From Pseudomonadota bacterium (GTDB lineage Bacteria; Pseudomonadota; Gammaproteobacteria; Acidiferrobacterales; Acidiferrobacteraceae): a DNA stretch of 52,611 nt. The position numbers and the translations under genes are program-made. Positions 1 to 9,200 of this stretch are shown here, in pieces (positions within the stretch are counted from its first letter, which is position 1; the number at the start of each line of letters is the position of its first letter). The notes under the pieces were generated by a model. It did no database searches and was not told where the DNA came from. It worked only from the letters and a program-made list of their open reading frames with translations. The DNA lies in NCBI GenBank assembly GCA_021819125.1, contig JAKARW010000005.1, forward strand, positions 1-52,611. The letters are read 5' to 3'.

Positions 1-269
1 AGATGGCAAACCTGCCCCGCGAATACCGTCAAGAGCCGGCGCTGGCGCTCGCGGGCGGCGTCGACGGCCTCGATCTGATCCTGCCGTTGCTCCGCGAGGC
101 CCCGCGACACCTCACCGACGACGGGCGTCTGGTCCTGGAGGTCGGGGCGAGCCGCGTGGCCCTCGAGGCGCGCTTTCCCGATGAGCCTTTCTTATGGCTG
201 GCCTCCGCCGCCGATGAATGCGTGGGGTACTGGCACAGGGAAGACCTCGCGGGCTGGGTGGACGACTGA
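1..269 (+). CDS. prmB: PrmB, ribosomal protein L3 glutamine methyltransferase (3' end only)
   Basis: This is the C-terminal part of a HemK/PrmB-type class I methyltransferase that N5-methylates a glutamine of ribosomal protein L3. The first readable residues MANLPREYRQEP correspond to the segment following the catalytic NPPY motif, and the stretch DGLDLILPLLREAP followed by LVLEVGASRVALE is typical of PrmB. The NPPY motif and SAM-binding core lie upstream of the window. The ATG at base 3 is an internal methionine, not the start. The stop is at 267-269. The family and the PrmB rather than PrmC assignment rest on recalled similarity of about 85 residues. Confidence 0.85.
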   Translation, partial: MANLPREYRQEPALALAGGVDGLDLILPLLREAPRHLTDDGRLVLEVGASRVALEARFPDEPFLWLASAADECVGYWHREDLAGWVDD

Positions 270-349
270 TCCCCGGACATTGCGAACGCCGGGATGCGGG
301 CTCGCGGCCTTCGCATCTTGCTTTGCGCGGCCTTCTCGGCATGAATCGT

Positions 350-554
350 CCGCTTGCGGGTCTCGCCCTGTCAGGTGAGGTTTGGGGCAGTTTGGGATGA
401 GGCGGCCCACGAGCAAGCCCCGCCACCCCAACCAGAATACCGAGGACAGGGGCACGAGATGGGGGGTCCCGTCGCTATTCACCGCACCGATCAAGACGAC
501 CGGTGTTCCAAAAATACAAAATAGCAGGCTGAACCGTTCGATGCCTGTCCGCAT
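350..554 (-). pseudogene. Flavin reductase-like protein remnant, frameshifted
   Basis: On the minus strand a start at 554 opens MRTGIERFSLLFC and then GTPVVLIGAVNSDGTPHL and SSVFWLGWRG, the N-terminal strand region of the FMN-binding split-barrel flavin reductase family. Near 400-412 the similarity jumps frame: the continuation AASSQTAPNLT, equivalent to the family segment AASSQTxxNLxRTGECV, is in another frame and meets a stop. Nothing recognisable follows. The gene is thus a 5' fragment with at least one frameshift and a stop. The remaining non-coding bases of 270-684 hold no other gene that I can support. Confidence 0.6.
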
Positions 555-684
555 CTGCGAATTCGTGACCGAACGCGCGGCCATCTCGAACGAGCGGAGC
601 ATGCGATGGGCCGCCCACCCACGACCCGGATCTTGCGCAAACGCGAGTGAGACCCCGGGCGCATGACGCGCGGCGGATAGGTCT

Positions 685-1125
685 TCAGCCGCCCGCGCAG
701 CTGCCCGTGCGTACGCCCTGAATGCGCTGGTGTTCGGTCACATTACCAAACCGCGTCGTGATGATAGCGCTGGTGCGGCCCGAGAAGCTGCGCCCCCCGG
801 GGCCCAAATGCAGTTGCGCCGACACATGGACAAGGATCGTGCCTTGACCCCCCGCCTGATTGATGCGGCATACCTCGCTCACCGTGACCATGGTCCCGCG
901 GATGACGACTGGACTGACCATCCGGCAACGGTTGCCCTCATTGCGCAGAATCTTTTGCGGGGTTATGCGCCCGCCCTTGAGACAGGTCGAGTAATGCGTG
1001 GGACCCGCTGGGGTGTCCGCGGTCATCCGCCATTCGCCGGGAGCTATGCGCGGCGGCTGGGCGGCCGATACCGCGGCCCATGTCAGGGCCCCGATGCCAA
1101 AGGCTATGTGTCTTACCATCACCAT
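685..1125 (-). CDS. Secreted DUF3617-like protein
   Basis: From the chosen start at 1125 the protein is 146 residues: a short basic N-terminus, a hydrophobic signal segment (FGIGALTWAAVSAA) and then PGEWRMTADTPAG, which matches the PGxWxxT opening of DUF3617 periplasmic proteins. Two cysteines (TCLKGG and NRCRMV), a third at SEVC and a C-terminal GSC fit the family pattern of cysteine pairs around a beta-rich fold. The track's longer ORF begins at 1302 inside the acyl-CoA synthetase gene; I rejected that start because the signal peptide begins at 1125 (or 1119). It follows the beta-oxidation operon on the same strand after a gap of 92 bases. Its function is unknown. Confidence 0.6.
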   Translation of the reverse strand: MVMVRHIAFGIGALTWAAVSAAQPPRIAPGEWRMTADTPAGPTHYSTCLKGGRITPQKILRNEGNRCRMVSPVVIRGTMVTVSEVCRINQAGGQGTILVHVSAQLHLGPGGRSFSGRTSAIITTRFGNVTEHQRIQGVRTGSCAGG

Positions 1126-1217
1126 ATCTCGTCGCCATGGGGAGATACCTGGGATTAGGGGCCCGCGCCGGGCTGCTGTCAAGTCCGCAGGCGGCGTGGG
1201 GGGCCACCCGTCACGCC

Positions 1218-2918
1218 CTAACGCGCGACCTCGCCGTCGGAGGCTACGCGCGGGGCCGTGTAAAGGGCCTCGATGGCCGCCGCATAGCGCTCCTCTATCC
1301 ATTGACGCCGGACCTTCAAGGTCGGCGTGAGAAAGCCGTTTTCGGTCGTCCAGGGGCCACTTACGCGCAGTACATGGCAGATACGGGTATATCCGGGGAA
1401 GGCGTGCAGCTGGTCATTGGCGCGATCCTGAAGCTGCTTTTCATCTACGATATCGCTCACCGCGAGCAGGGCCAGCGCGCCGCGCCCTTCACCCACCACC
1501 AACGCCTGCTCGAACGCCGGGTCCTGGAGGATCGCCTGCTCGACATCGGCTGGCGCCACCTTTTCGCCGTTCGATAAGACGATGATGTCCTTGGCGCGCC
1601 CGGTCAGATACAAAAGCCCGCCTTCGAGCCGTCCCAGATCTCCGGTATGGAAATACCCCTCGGCGTCGATCGCCTGGGCGGTCGCCTCCGGAAGATTCCA
1701 GTACCCGCGCATCACGCTCGGGCCTTTGACGCAGATCTCGTCTTTTACGAAACGCAAGGTGAGATTGGCAAGCGGCCGGCCCACGGAGGCGAGATCGCGA
1801 TCAGCAAGGCGGTTGCAACTGATCACGGGGGCGGTCTCGGTCAGGCCGTAACCTTGCACGAAACGCAGGCCAAGGCCTGTAAAAAAGCGCAGCAGGCGCG
1901 GCGCGACCGGCGCCCCTCCCAGGAACACATAGCGGAGCTTGCCGCCCAGGCGGCGCCGCACGGCGCGCCCCACCAGGGCATCGGTGAACCGCGCCGACAG
2001 ACGCTCGAGACGACGCGCGCGGCCCTCATAGACCGCAAGGCCCAGCGCCGAGGCGCGCGCCACGAGACGCTGACGGCGCGGTGATGCCTTGAGCTCCTCC
2101 TGCATCTTGCCGTAGGTGCGCTCGAAGACCTTGGGCACGCTCACGAGGATCGTGGGGCGCACGATTCTTAGGTCCTCGCCAAGCTCCGCGATGCCGCGCG
2201 AGAACACCGTCTCGGCGCCCATGGCGATCGCCACATATTCTCCGACCGTGCGCTCGAGCATGTGCGACAGGGGCAGAAACGACAGGAAGCGGTGTGTCTC
2301 CACGGCGACCTCGGGAAGGGCCGTGAGCAAGGCACCGACATTGGCGAGGATGTTCCGGTGGCTTAACATCACCCCCTTGGGCCGCCCGGTGGTCCCGGAG
2401 GTATAGACGATCGTCGCCAGATCCTCCGGATCATGATCGGCGGGGGCCGCCTGCCGGCCGTCGGCGGCCGCCAGCCAGTCGCGAAACGAGACCACGCCGC
2501 GCGCCTCCTTGAAGCTCACGATGCCCTGGAGCCCGCAGTCTTGGATCTCGGTGGCCGGCGGACGGTCCACGAATAGCCAGCGCACCCCGGCATCCTTCAG
2601 GCAGTAGGCGATGTTTTCCGGGCGATCGTTGAAAAACAAAGGTACGACCGTAAGACCCAGGGACAACGCCGCGAGATCGCAGAACACCCACTCGGGGGCA
2701 TTGTAGGCGCAAATGCCCACACGATCCCCAGGGCGCAGGCCGCTTGCCGTGAACGCCGCGCGCAGCCCCGCCACCTCGCGGCCGGCCGCGCGCCAAGTCC
2801 ACGTCCGCCAGCGGACGCCGTCATAGCCCCGATAGGCGGGCTCGTCCCCGGTGGCCGCGACACGATGGGCCAACAGGCCCCCAAGGGTCGCCGGACCTTG
2901 TCCTTTCAGGGCGCTCAT
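1218..2918 (-). CDS. Long-chain acyl-CoA synthetase (AMP-forming)
   Basis: Activates free fatty acids to acyl-CoA via an acyl-adenylate, the entry step of beta-oxidation. The 566-residue protein shows the adenylate-forming signatures in order: P-loop YTSGTTGRPKG (about 172-182), GYGLTETAP (about 356-364), YFHTGDLG (about 422-429), hinge GRAKDIIV (about 440-447) and the catalytic-lysine segment TPTLKVRR (Lys about 535). Organisation and length fit the FadD/FAA1 class (COG1022). It is the last gene of the operon, and its ATG overlaps the stop of the hydratase/dehydrogenase gene (ATGA, 2915-2918), so translational coupling is likely. Substrate chain length cannot be read from the sequence. The symbol is left blank because several paralogues share this architecture. 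Confidence 0.9.
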   Translation of the reverse strand: MSALKGQGPATLGGLLAHRVAATGDEPAYRGYDGVRWRTWTWRAAGREVAGLRAAFTASGLRPGDRVGICAYNAPEWVFCDLAALSLGLTVVPLFFNDRPENIAYCLKDAGVRWLFVDRPPATEIQDCGLQGIVSFKEARGVVSFRDWLAAADGRQAAPADHDPEDLATIVYTSGTTGRPKGVMLSHRNILANVGALLTALPEVAVETHRFLSFLPLSHMLERTVGEYVAIAMGAETVFSRGIAELGEDLRIVRPTILVSVPKVFERTYGKMQEELKASPRRQRLVARASALGLAVYEGRARRLERLSARFTDALVGRAVRRRLGGKLRYVFLGGAPVAPRLLRFFTGLGLRFVQGYGLTETAPVISCNRLADRDLASVGRPLANLTLRFVKDEICVKGPSVMRGYWNLPEATAQAIDAEGYFHTGDLGRLEGGLLYLTGRAKDIIVLSNGEKVAPADVEQAILQDPAFEQALVVGEGRGALALLAVSDIVDEKQLQDRANDQLHAFPGYTRICHVLRVSGPWTTENGFLTPTLKVRRQWIEERYAAAIEALYTAPRVASDGEVAR

Positions 2919-4933
2919 GGATCCAGCGGGCGGCGCGCGAGCACGCCGTCTTGTGACCAGGCCGGATCGGGCGTGAAACGCGGCCCGTAACGCTCGGCCA
3001 GTTCGGTCAAGCGACTGATCACCTCGCCTGTCCCCAGGGCCTCGGCGTAGCCGAGCGGCCCGCCGCGAAACGGCGCGAAACCGGTTCCATACACGAGGCC
3101 GATGTCCACCATGTCGGAATCGGCCACGACACCAAGCCGCAGACAGCGTGCGGCCTCATTGACGAGTCGCATGATGAGCCGTTCGGCGATGACCGGATCG
3201 GATGGCGCGCGCGCCGACAAGAACCCGCGTGGCCGCGGATACCGATAAAAGCCCTCGCCGGACTTTTTGCCGAGGTGGCCCGCCTCGACCTTGCGCAAAA
3301 GCAGGTCCGGTACCGGCAGATCCAAAGGCGCGCTCAAGGTCTGCGCCACCGCAAGACAGATATCGAGCCCGACCGTGTCGGCGAGCGCGATCGGGCCCAT
3401 GGGCATGCCGAAATCGACCGCCGCCGCGTCAATATCGTGAAGTGCCACGCCCTCCTCGGCGAGGGTCACGGCCTCCAGCAGGTAGGGCATCAATGCGCGG
3501 TTGACAAGAAAGCCGGGCGAGCTTTTGACGTCCACCGGCAAACGATCGAGGGCGACTGCGAAACTGCGCATGACACCAAGCGCCGCCGGGTCGCTGACCG
3601 CCCCGCCTATGACCTCGATCAGCGGCATCTTGGCCACGGGGTTGAAGAAGTGCAGCCCCACCAGACGCCCGGGGACCGAAAGACCCGCGGCGAGATCGTC
3701 GAGCGGGATGCTGGATGTGTTGGTGGCTATGATCGTGCGCGCCGGCACCTGCGCCTCGATCTGCGCAAATAGCGCGTGCTTGGCGTCGCGGTTTTCGATG
3801 ATCGCCTCGATGACGAGGTCGGCCCCAGGCAGCGCCCCGCCGCGCATGTCCGGCATCAGGCGGTCGCGGGCGGCCTCCGCGGCGCGGCCCTTGAGGCGCT
3901 CGGCAAACAGCGCGTGGGCGCGCTTGATCGCGCGCGCCAACACCTCCGGCGCGCGATCCTGGAGACTGACATGGAAACCTTTGAGCACCGCCCACGCGGC
4001 GATGTCGGCGCCCATCACCCCGGCCCCGACGACGTGGATGCGCCGAATTCCATGGGCCTGCGCACGGGCGCGCCCTTTCATCTCCTCGGAGATTTCGAAC
4101 AAATGGACGAGATGCCGGCTCACGGGGGTCACGAGCAGTTCGGCGCACGACAGCGCCTCGGCCTCGAATGAGGCCTGCCGGGCCCATAATGACACGATGC
4201 GACACGGGGCCGGATAGTGACGGCATTCGACCTTGGACTTCAGGCGGCGCTGCACAAACGCGCCGACATAGGGGCGCAGGAATGGTGCCGCGAGCAATCC
4301 CTGGTACCACGGCGGGCGCCGCTTGGGCGGCACGTCACGCAACAACGCGCGCGCCGCGGCCTCCAAATGACGCTGCGGCACGCACTCGTCGACGAGACCG
4401 AGCTTGCGCGCCTTGCGTGCCGACAGACCACGCCCGCCTAGCATCAGGGACAAGGCCGGCAGCGCCCCGATCAGGGCCGGTAACCGGATCGTCCCGCCAA
4501 AGCCGGGATGGATGCCGAGCTTGACCTCGGGCAGGGCAAGGCTCGTGCGTTCATCATCGCATGCCACCCGGTAGCTGCACGCGAGCACGAGCTCGAGACC
4601 GCCGCCCAGGCAATGACCATGGATGATCGCGACCGATGGGTAGGGGAGGTTTGCAAGACGCGTGAGCACCATCTGTCCGGCGCGCGTAAGCTCGGCGGCG
4701 CGCGCCGCGTCGAGGACCCGGCGAAATTCGTGGACATCGGCGCCAACGGCAAATCCCTGGGGCTTGCCCGAGCGGATCACAAGGCCGCGCAAGGGGCGGG
4801 TCTCGAGGACGGTAAGCATCTGATCGAGTTCGCCCAAAACCTCCCGCGACAGGACGTTATGGCGCTTGTCCGGGACGTCCAGGACAAGCTCGGCGATATC
4901 GTCGGCCTCCGCCAACGTCCAGCTCGCGGTCAT
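2915..4933 (-). CDS. Enoyl-CoA hydratase / 3-hydroxyacyl-CoA dehydrogenase (FadJ/FadB-like)
   Basis: A bifunctional beta-oxidation enzyme that hydrates trans-2-enoyl-CoA and then oxidises L-3-hydroxyacyl-CoA with NAD. The first 200 residues are a crotonase domain with HGHCLGGGLELVLAC and LPEVKLGIHPGFGGT, which carry the two catalytic glutamates (about 114 and 136). Residues from about 297 form the NAD Rossmann domain (VVGAGVMGADIA), and GLHFFNPVAKMPLIEVI carries the catalytic histidine (about 428), followed by the C-terminal dehydrogenase domain. I start at 4933, where MTASWTLAE is preceded by GGGGAGGGG; the track's extra 18 residues lie within the thiolase gene. Length is 672 residues. It overlaps the genes on both sides by ATGA (4930-4933 and 2915-2918). 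Confidence 0.93.
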   Translation of the reverse strand: MTASWTLAEADDIAELVLDVPDKRHNVLSREVLGELDQMLTVLETRPLRGLVIRSGKPQGFAVGADVHEFRRVLDAARAAELTRAGQMVLTRLANLPYPSVAIIHGHCLGGGLELVLACSYRVACDDERTSLALPEVKLGIHPGFGGTIRLPALIGALPALSLMLGGRGLSARKARKLGLVDECVPQRHLEAAARALLRDVPPKRRPPWYQGLLAAPFLRPYVGAFVQRRLKSKVECRHYPAPCRIVSLWARQASFEAEALSCAELLVTPVSRHLVHLFEISEEMKGRARAQAHGIRRIHVVGAGVMGADIAAWAVLKGFHVSLQDRAPEVLARAIKRAHALFAERLKGRAAEAARDRLMPDMRGGALPGADLVIEAIIENRDAKHALFAQIEAQVPARTIIATNTSSIPLDDLAAGLSVPGRLVGLHFFNPVAKMPLIEVIGGAVSDPAALGVMRSFAVALDRLPVDVKSSPGFLVNRALMPYLLEAVTLAEEGVALHDIDAAAVDFGMPMGPIALADTVGLDICLAVAQTLSAPLDLPVPDLLLRKVEAGHLGKKSGEGFYRYPRPRGFLSARAPSDPVIAERLIMRLVNEAARCLRLGVVADSDMVDIGLVYGTGFAPFRGGPLGYAEALGTGEVISRLTELAERYGPRFTPDPAWSQDGVLARRPLDP

Positions 4934-6222
4934 GATGTGTCCCCTCCCCGTATCAGCATGGCCCCGCCCTGCCCCCCGCCTATGCACAGCGTGGCAAGCC
5001 CAAGCGCCCCCGGCGTGTCTTTGAGGGATAGCGCCAGGTGCAAGACCAATCGCGCGCCGGTGGCGCCCACCGGGTGTCCGATCGCCACCGCCCCCCCATG
5101 AGGGTTCAGGCGCGCGGCATCGACGGCCCCCGGCGGGGCATCGAGACCAAGTTCGTCACGGGCATAGCTGGGACTGGCCCACGCCGCCTGACAGGCCAGG
5201 ACCTGGGCGCTAAAGGCCTCATTGAGCTCGACCTGATGCAAGTCTTCGATACCGAGTCTGTTTGCGGCCAGCAACCGCGCGGTCGCATGCACCGGCCCAA
5301 GACCCATCTGCGCCGGGTCGACCCCCGCCCAGGCATGATCGACGATCTCGCCCAACACCGGCAGGTGCCAGCGCTTGACGGCGGCCGCGCTCGCCAGCAC
5401 CACCAGCGCCGCCCCGTCTGTGATCTGTGAGCTGTTGCCCGAAGTCACGTCACCGAACGGCCGATCGAACACCGGGCGCAGCCGCGCGAGCTTCTCGAGA
5501 TCGGTGTCGGTACGCACGCCGTTGTCTTGCCCGTAGTAATCCGCCTGCGACCCGTAGATGGGCTCGATCTCGTCTTTGAAGAGGCCGTCGGCCTGCGCGC
5601 GCGCGGCCCGCTGGTGGCTTTGCAGGGCATAGCTGTCCTGAGCCAGTCGCCCGATACCGAAACGATAGGCCACGATCTCGGCGGTCTGCCCCATGGAAAG
5701 GCCGACCACCGGGTCGCGCAGTCCGCGCAAAAGCGAGAAGACCGGCTTTAGGTAGCCGGGCCGAAGGCTTGCCAGGGTCCGCAACCGTGGTCCGAGGCCC
5801 CGGGCGCGGTACAGGCGCGCCAGCCATCGGCTCATCGCCATGTTCCACTGAATGGGCGCGCGGCTCATGGCCTCCGTGCCCCCGGCCAGCACCAGGTGGG
5901 CGCGGCCGGCACTGATGCGATCATAGGCGCTCGCTACCGCCTGTAGGCCCGAGGCGCAGTTTCTCTGGACGGTATGGGCCGGGACCGCGAAACCCGTCCC
6001 CAGGCGCAGGCCGACGATCCGCGCGATATTGGCCTCGTCGGGGGCGGCGATGACGCAGCCCAGAATGACCTCATCGAGGTCCTCGGCGGCGAACGGCTGA
6101 CGCGCCAGCAGGGCGCGGCCGGCCATGATCGCAAGATCGGCGGCGCTAAACGGTCCTGGCTCGTCGCGGGCCTTCAGAAACGGCGTTCGCGCGCCGTCAA
6201 CGATAAATACCCTGCCACTCAT
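4930..6222 (-). CDS. Acetyl-CoA acyltransferase (3-ketoacyl-CoA thiolase, FadI-like)
   Basis: Cleaves 3-ketoacyl-CoA with CoA to acetyl-CoA and a shortened acyl-CoA. The 430-residue protein begins MSGRVFIVDGARTPF and has the nucleophile motif QRNCASGLQAV (Cys about 89), the histidine motif NPHGGAVAIGHPVGATGAR and the C-terminal CIGGGQGGAM with the second active-site cysteine. The start at 6222 lies in an ATGA overlap with the stop of the giant fusion gene, and the track's 18-residue extension lies inside that gene. Its own stop overlaps the hydratase/dehydrogenase start, so the four genes form one tightly coupled unit. A biosynthetic acetoacetyl-CoA thiolase is the alternative, but the neighbours favour degradation. 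Confidence 0.93.
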   Translation of the reverse strand: MSGRVFIVDGARTPFLKARDEPGPFSAADLAIMAGRALLARQPFAAEDLDEVILGCVIAAPDEANIARIVGLRLGTGFAVPAHTVQRNCASGLQAVASAYDRISAGRAHLVLAGGTEAMSRAPIQWNMAMSRWLARLYRARGLGPRLRTLASLRPGYLKPVFSLLRGLRDPVVGLSMGQTAEIVAYRFGIGRLAQDSYALQSHQRAARAQADGLFKDEIEPIYGSQADYYGQDNGVRTDTDLEKLARLRPVFDRPFGDVTSGNSSQITDGAALVVLASAAAVKRWHLPVLGEIVDHAWAGVDPAQMGLGPVHATARLLAANRLGIEDLHQVELNEAFSAQVLACQAAWASPSYARDELGLDAPPGAVDAARLNPHGGAVAIGHPVGATGARLVLHLALSLKDTPGALGLATLCIGGGQGGAMLIRGGDTS

Positions 6223-9200
6223 GTCGCCTCCTTGCCCCCGGCCTTTGGCAATAGTGCCAACAAGGCCTCGACCCATGCGCGGGCGTCGCCGACACAGCGC
6301 ACCACCGGTCGGCCACCTTCGCGCGTGGCGAAGATCGGCGCTGCGGCATCGTGGTTGATCGCGATGATCTGCGTATCAGGGGCGATCCCGGCCAGATGCT
6401 GCGGCGCCCCCGATACCCCGAGCGCGAGCAGCAATCGCGGCGCCACATAAAGGCCGGTCTGCCCGATCTGGTGTTCGAACGGCAAGAGCCCGCTCTCCTG
6501 CACGACCTTACGCGTCGCGCCCAACGCGACCTCGCACCCCATCATAGCCGATAGCCGCGACTTAAGCCTCATGAGCCCCCTTTGGAAAAACGCTCCATCG
6601 GCCACCCCCTGCCCGACGTCGATCACCACCTCGGCGCCGGCAAGCCCGGTGGCGCGGACCGCATGCAAGACGCGCGCAAACCTCCCGGAGCGACCCTCCG
6701 GGGCCACCCAGTCCTCCACCGCGCCGGTCATAGCCGAGCCCATGGATCCGATCCTCCCGGTCCCGGCCGCGGCCACCAGCACCGCACGGTCCGGGCAACG
6801 CATCCGCCATCTTCGCCCACCGCACGCGCGCACGAGCTCATCCCCCTGGCGCGCCACGATATCCGTATAGAGGGGGCGCGCAAGACGCGCGCCGAGCGCC
6901 CCGGCGAGGATCGCCTCCTCGGGGCCCAAGACAATAAAGGAGGCGCTTGCAAGGTGGGGCGCCAGGGCCTTGGCCAGGGGCGCGGCGGCATCGGGCGCAA
7001 AGATCCGAAAAAGCGGCCCGTCCAGGCCCTCGGGAGGCGGCTCTCCTGGGTCGCGCGCAAGCCATACGCCCGCCACGGGCAGACCGAGACCGCGCGCCAG
7101 GTCGGCGCAGGCGCGGCCGCGCGCGCCCGCCCCGGCCACCGCCATGACTGCGGCCTGGCGCGCGGTTCCGGACGCAACCGCCCTTGCCGCCGGCGGCGCC
7201 CCCCCGATGGCCGTCAGTAGCCACGCGGCCAGCGCCTCGGGGGACCCCATGTCCGTCGGTGGAGCCTGCGGGACTACGGCCGCCGGGCAGGCCGTGGCCA
7301 CGGCCCCGGACAGCCGCTCTTCGGGGGGCGCGGTCGTGAGCGCCTCGAACCACTCCCCGGCCGTAAACTCGTCGCTGCGCCCGGTGGCCGGCAGGCGCGC
7401 GCAGATCACCAGGGGTCTGCGATAAGCCACATAGACCCGCCGGCCAGGACCGCGCGTCAGTTGATAGCCGCGCGCGCCGGCCCCGGCGAGCGCCGTGACG
7501 CCATCCACCATGACGGTATTCAGGGCACCGGCCAATGCCGCGAGAAACAGGGGCTCCGGCGAGCCCGCGAGGATCAGATCGGGGCGCAGCCCCGCGACGA
7601 CCATAGCCAGGGCCGCGGGGTCGGCAACCCCCCCGGTGACGACCGCCCGCACCCGCGCCCCAGCGGCCCCCAACCGCTGCGCAAGGTCCGGGCACGGGGC
7701 GGCGGTTACGATCAAAGCCGTGACATCGAGCGCCACATTGCGATCACACGCCGCAAGGATCTGATCCAGGACCGCCAGATCCTCGCCGCTTAGGCGCACG
7801 TCACGCGCATCTGGATGCTGCCAATCGCGCACCAGGACCAGCACATGCCCGCGTAGCCCAGGACCCACGGCCATAGCCGGTTGGGCGGTCGCGGCGGCAC
7901 GGCGGTGGGCAAGCCCCACCACCGCCTGCTCATAGACGGACGCCTCGGCAAACAGCGCGCAGACGGCGCGCGCACGCGCTGTCACCGCCTGTTCGTGGAC
8001 CGCCTCGAGCGCACTGAGAGCGGCCATTGTTTCAGCCGCCGCCCCGCGGGCGCCAAGCGCCTGGCGGCGCTCGACTTGCGCCGCCCAAGCGTAGAGCTCG
8101 GCCACCCAATCGACCACCGGGAACCATAGGATCTGGCCGTCGCCGTCGTCGCCTTCGCGCGCCTTCAGATCCGTAAGGCGCGGCCGCAGAAATGCGCTGA
8201 AGGCGCCTAAAGCGCGATCGAGCGCCTCGCTTCCCGTGGCCTTGATCGCGGCGAACCGTGCGAACAATGCCGGAAGATCCTTGAGCACGAGGAAGCGCTG
8301 AACCTCGTTGGTGCCTTCATAAATATTGAGGATACGCGCGTCGCGTCGCCACTTTTCGATAGGCTCGGACATTGCCGCGGCCGACGGGCCGCACTCGATC
8401 TCAAGGGCCCGCAGGACGCGGTGAAGCCCCTCCGAGGCCAGAAATTTGGATAGCGCCGCTTCGATGCGGAAGTCCCCGCGGCGCAGATCGGCACGATCCA
8501 TGAGACCGACGAGACGCGCGCCCAAGGTCCGCAGGCGTTCATACTCATAGCGGGCGCGCGCGAGCGCGGGCGACGCCGGGTCGAGGCGCGGCGCATAGTC
8601 TGCCACCAGCCGCTCGAGCAGGGCCCCGGCACCGACCACAAGCCCCCCGCGCCCCACGCTCAAAGTCTCCAGGGCATTGACCTGACCGTGGCCCTCGAAC
8701 CCGATGACACGGCTTGCGCACACGCGTACCGCCGACAACGCAATCTCGTTGGTGGGTGAGGCGCGCTGCCCGAGCTTATGCTCATCGCGGCCCACGGCAA
8801 GCCCCTCGCAACGGCGCTCGACCATAAATCCGGTTGGGCCGTGCGCGGTCTTTGCATAGAGACAATAGCGGTCGGCAAGCGAGCCGTTACTGATCCACAT
8901 CTTGCTGCCGGACAGCTCGAAATACTCATAGACCGGGCCGTCGGGGGTATCGCGCAAGACCCCCATATCATCGTAGTCATGGGCCTTTCCGGAATCGCAA
9001 AGTATTCGACGGCGCGCGCGCCCCCCGGTGGCGTCCCAGGCGCTGTCGTCTAAGCGCGCCCACTGGCCATCCGGCAGGCGGTAGCGGACCTCGGAGGCCG
9101 TGAAGTCAAGGCGCCGTTCATCAAGGAGCACACGCGGCCCATGGGCGGTGACAAATCGCCACAACCCGGCCGCGTCCGGGCTCAGCGCGGCGCGCACGGG

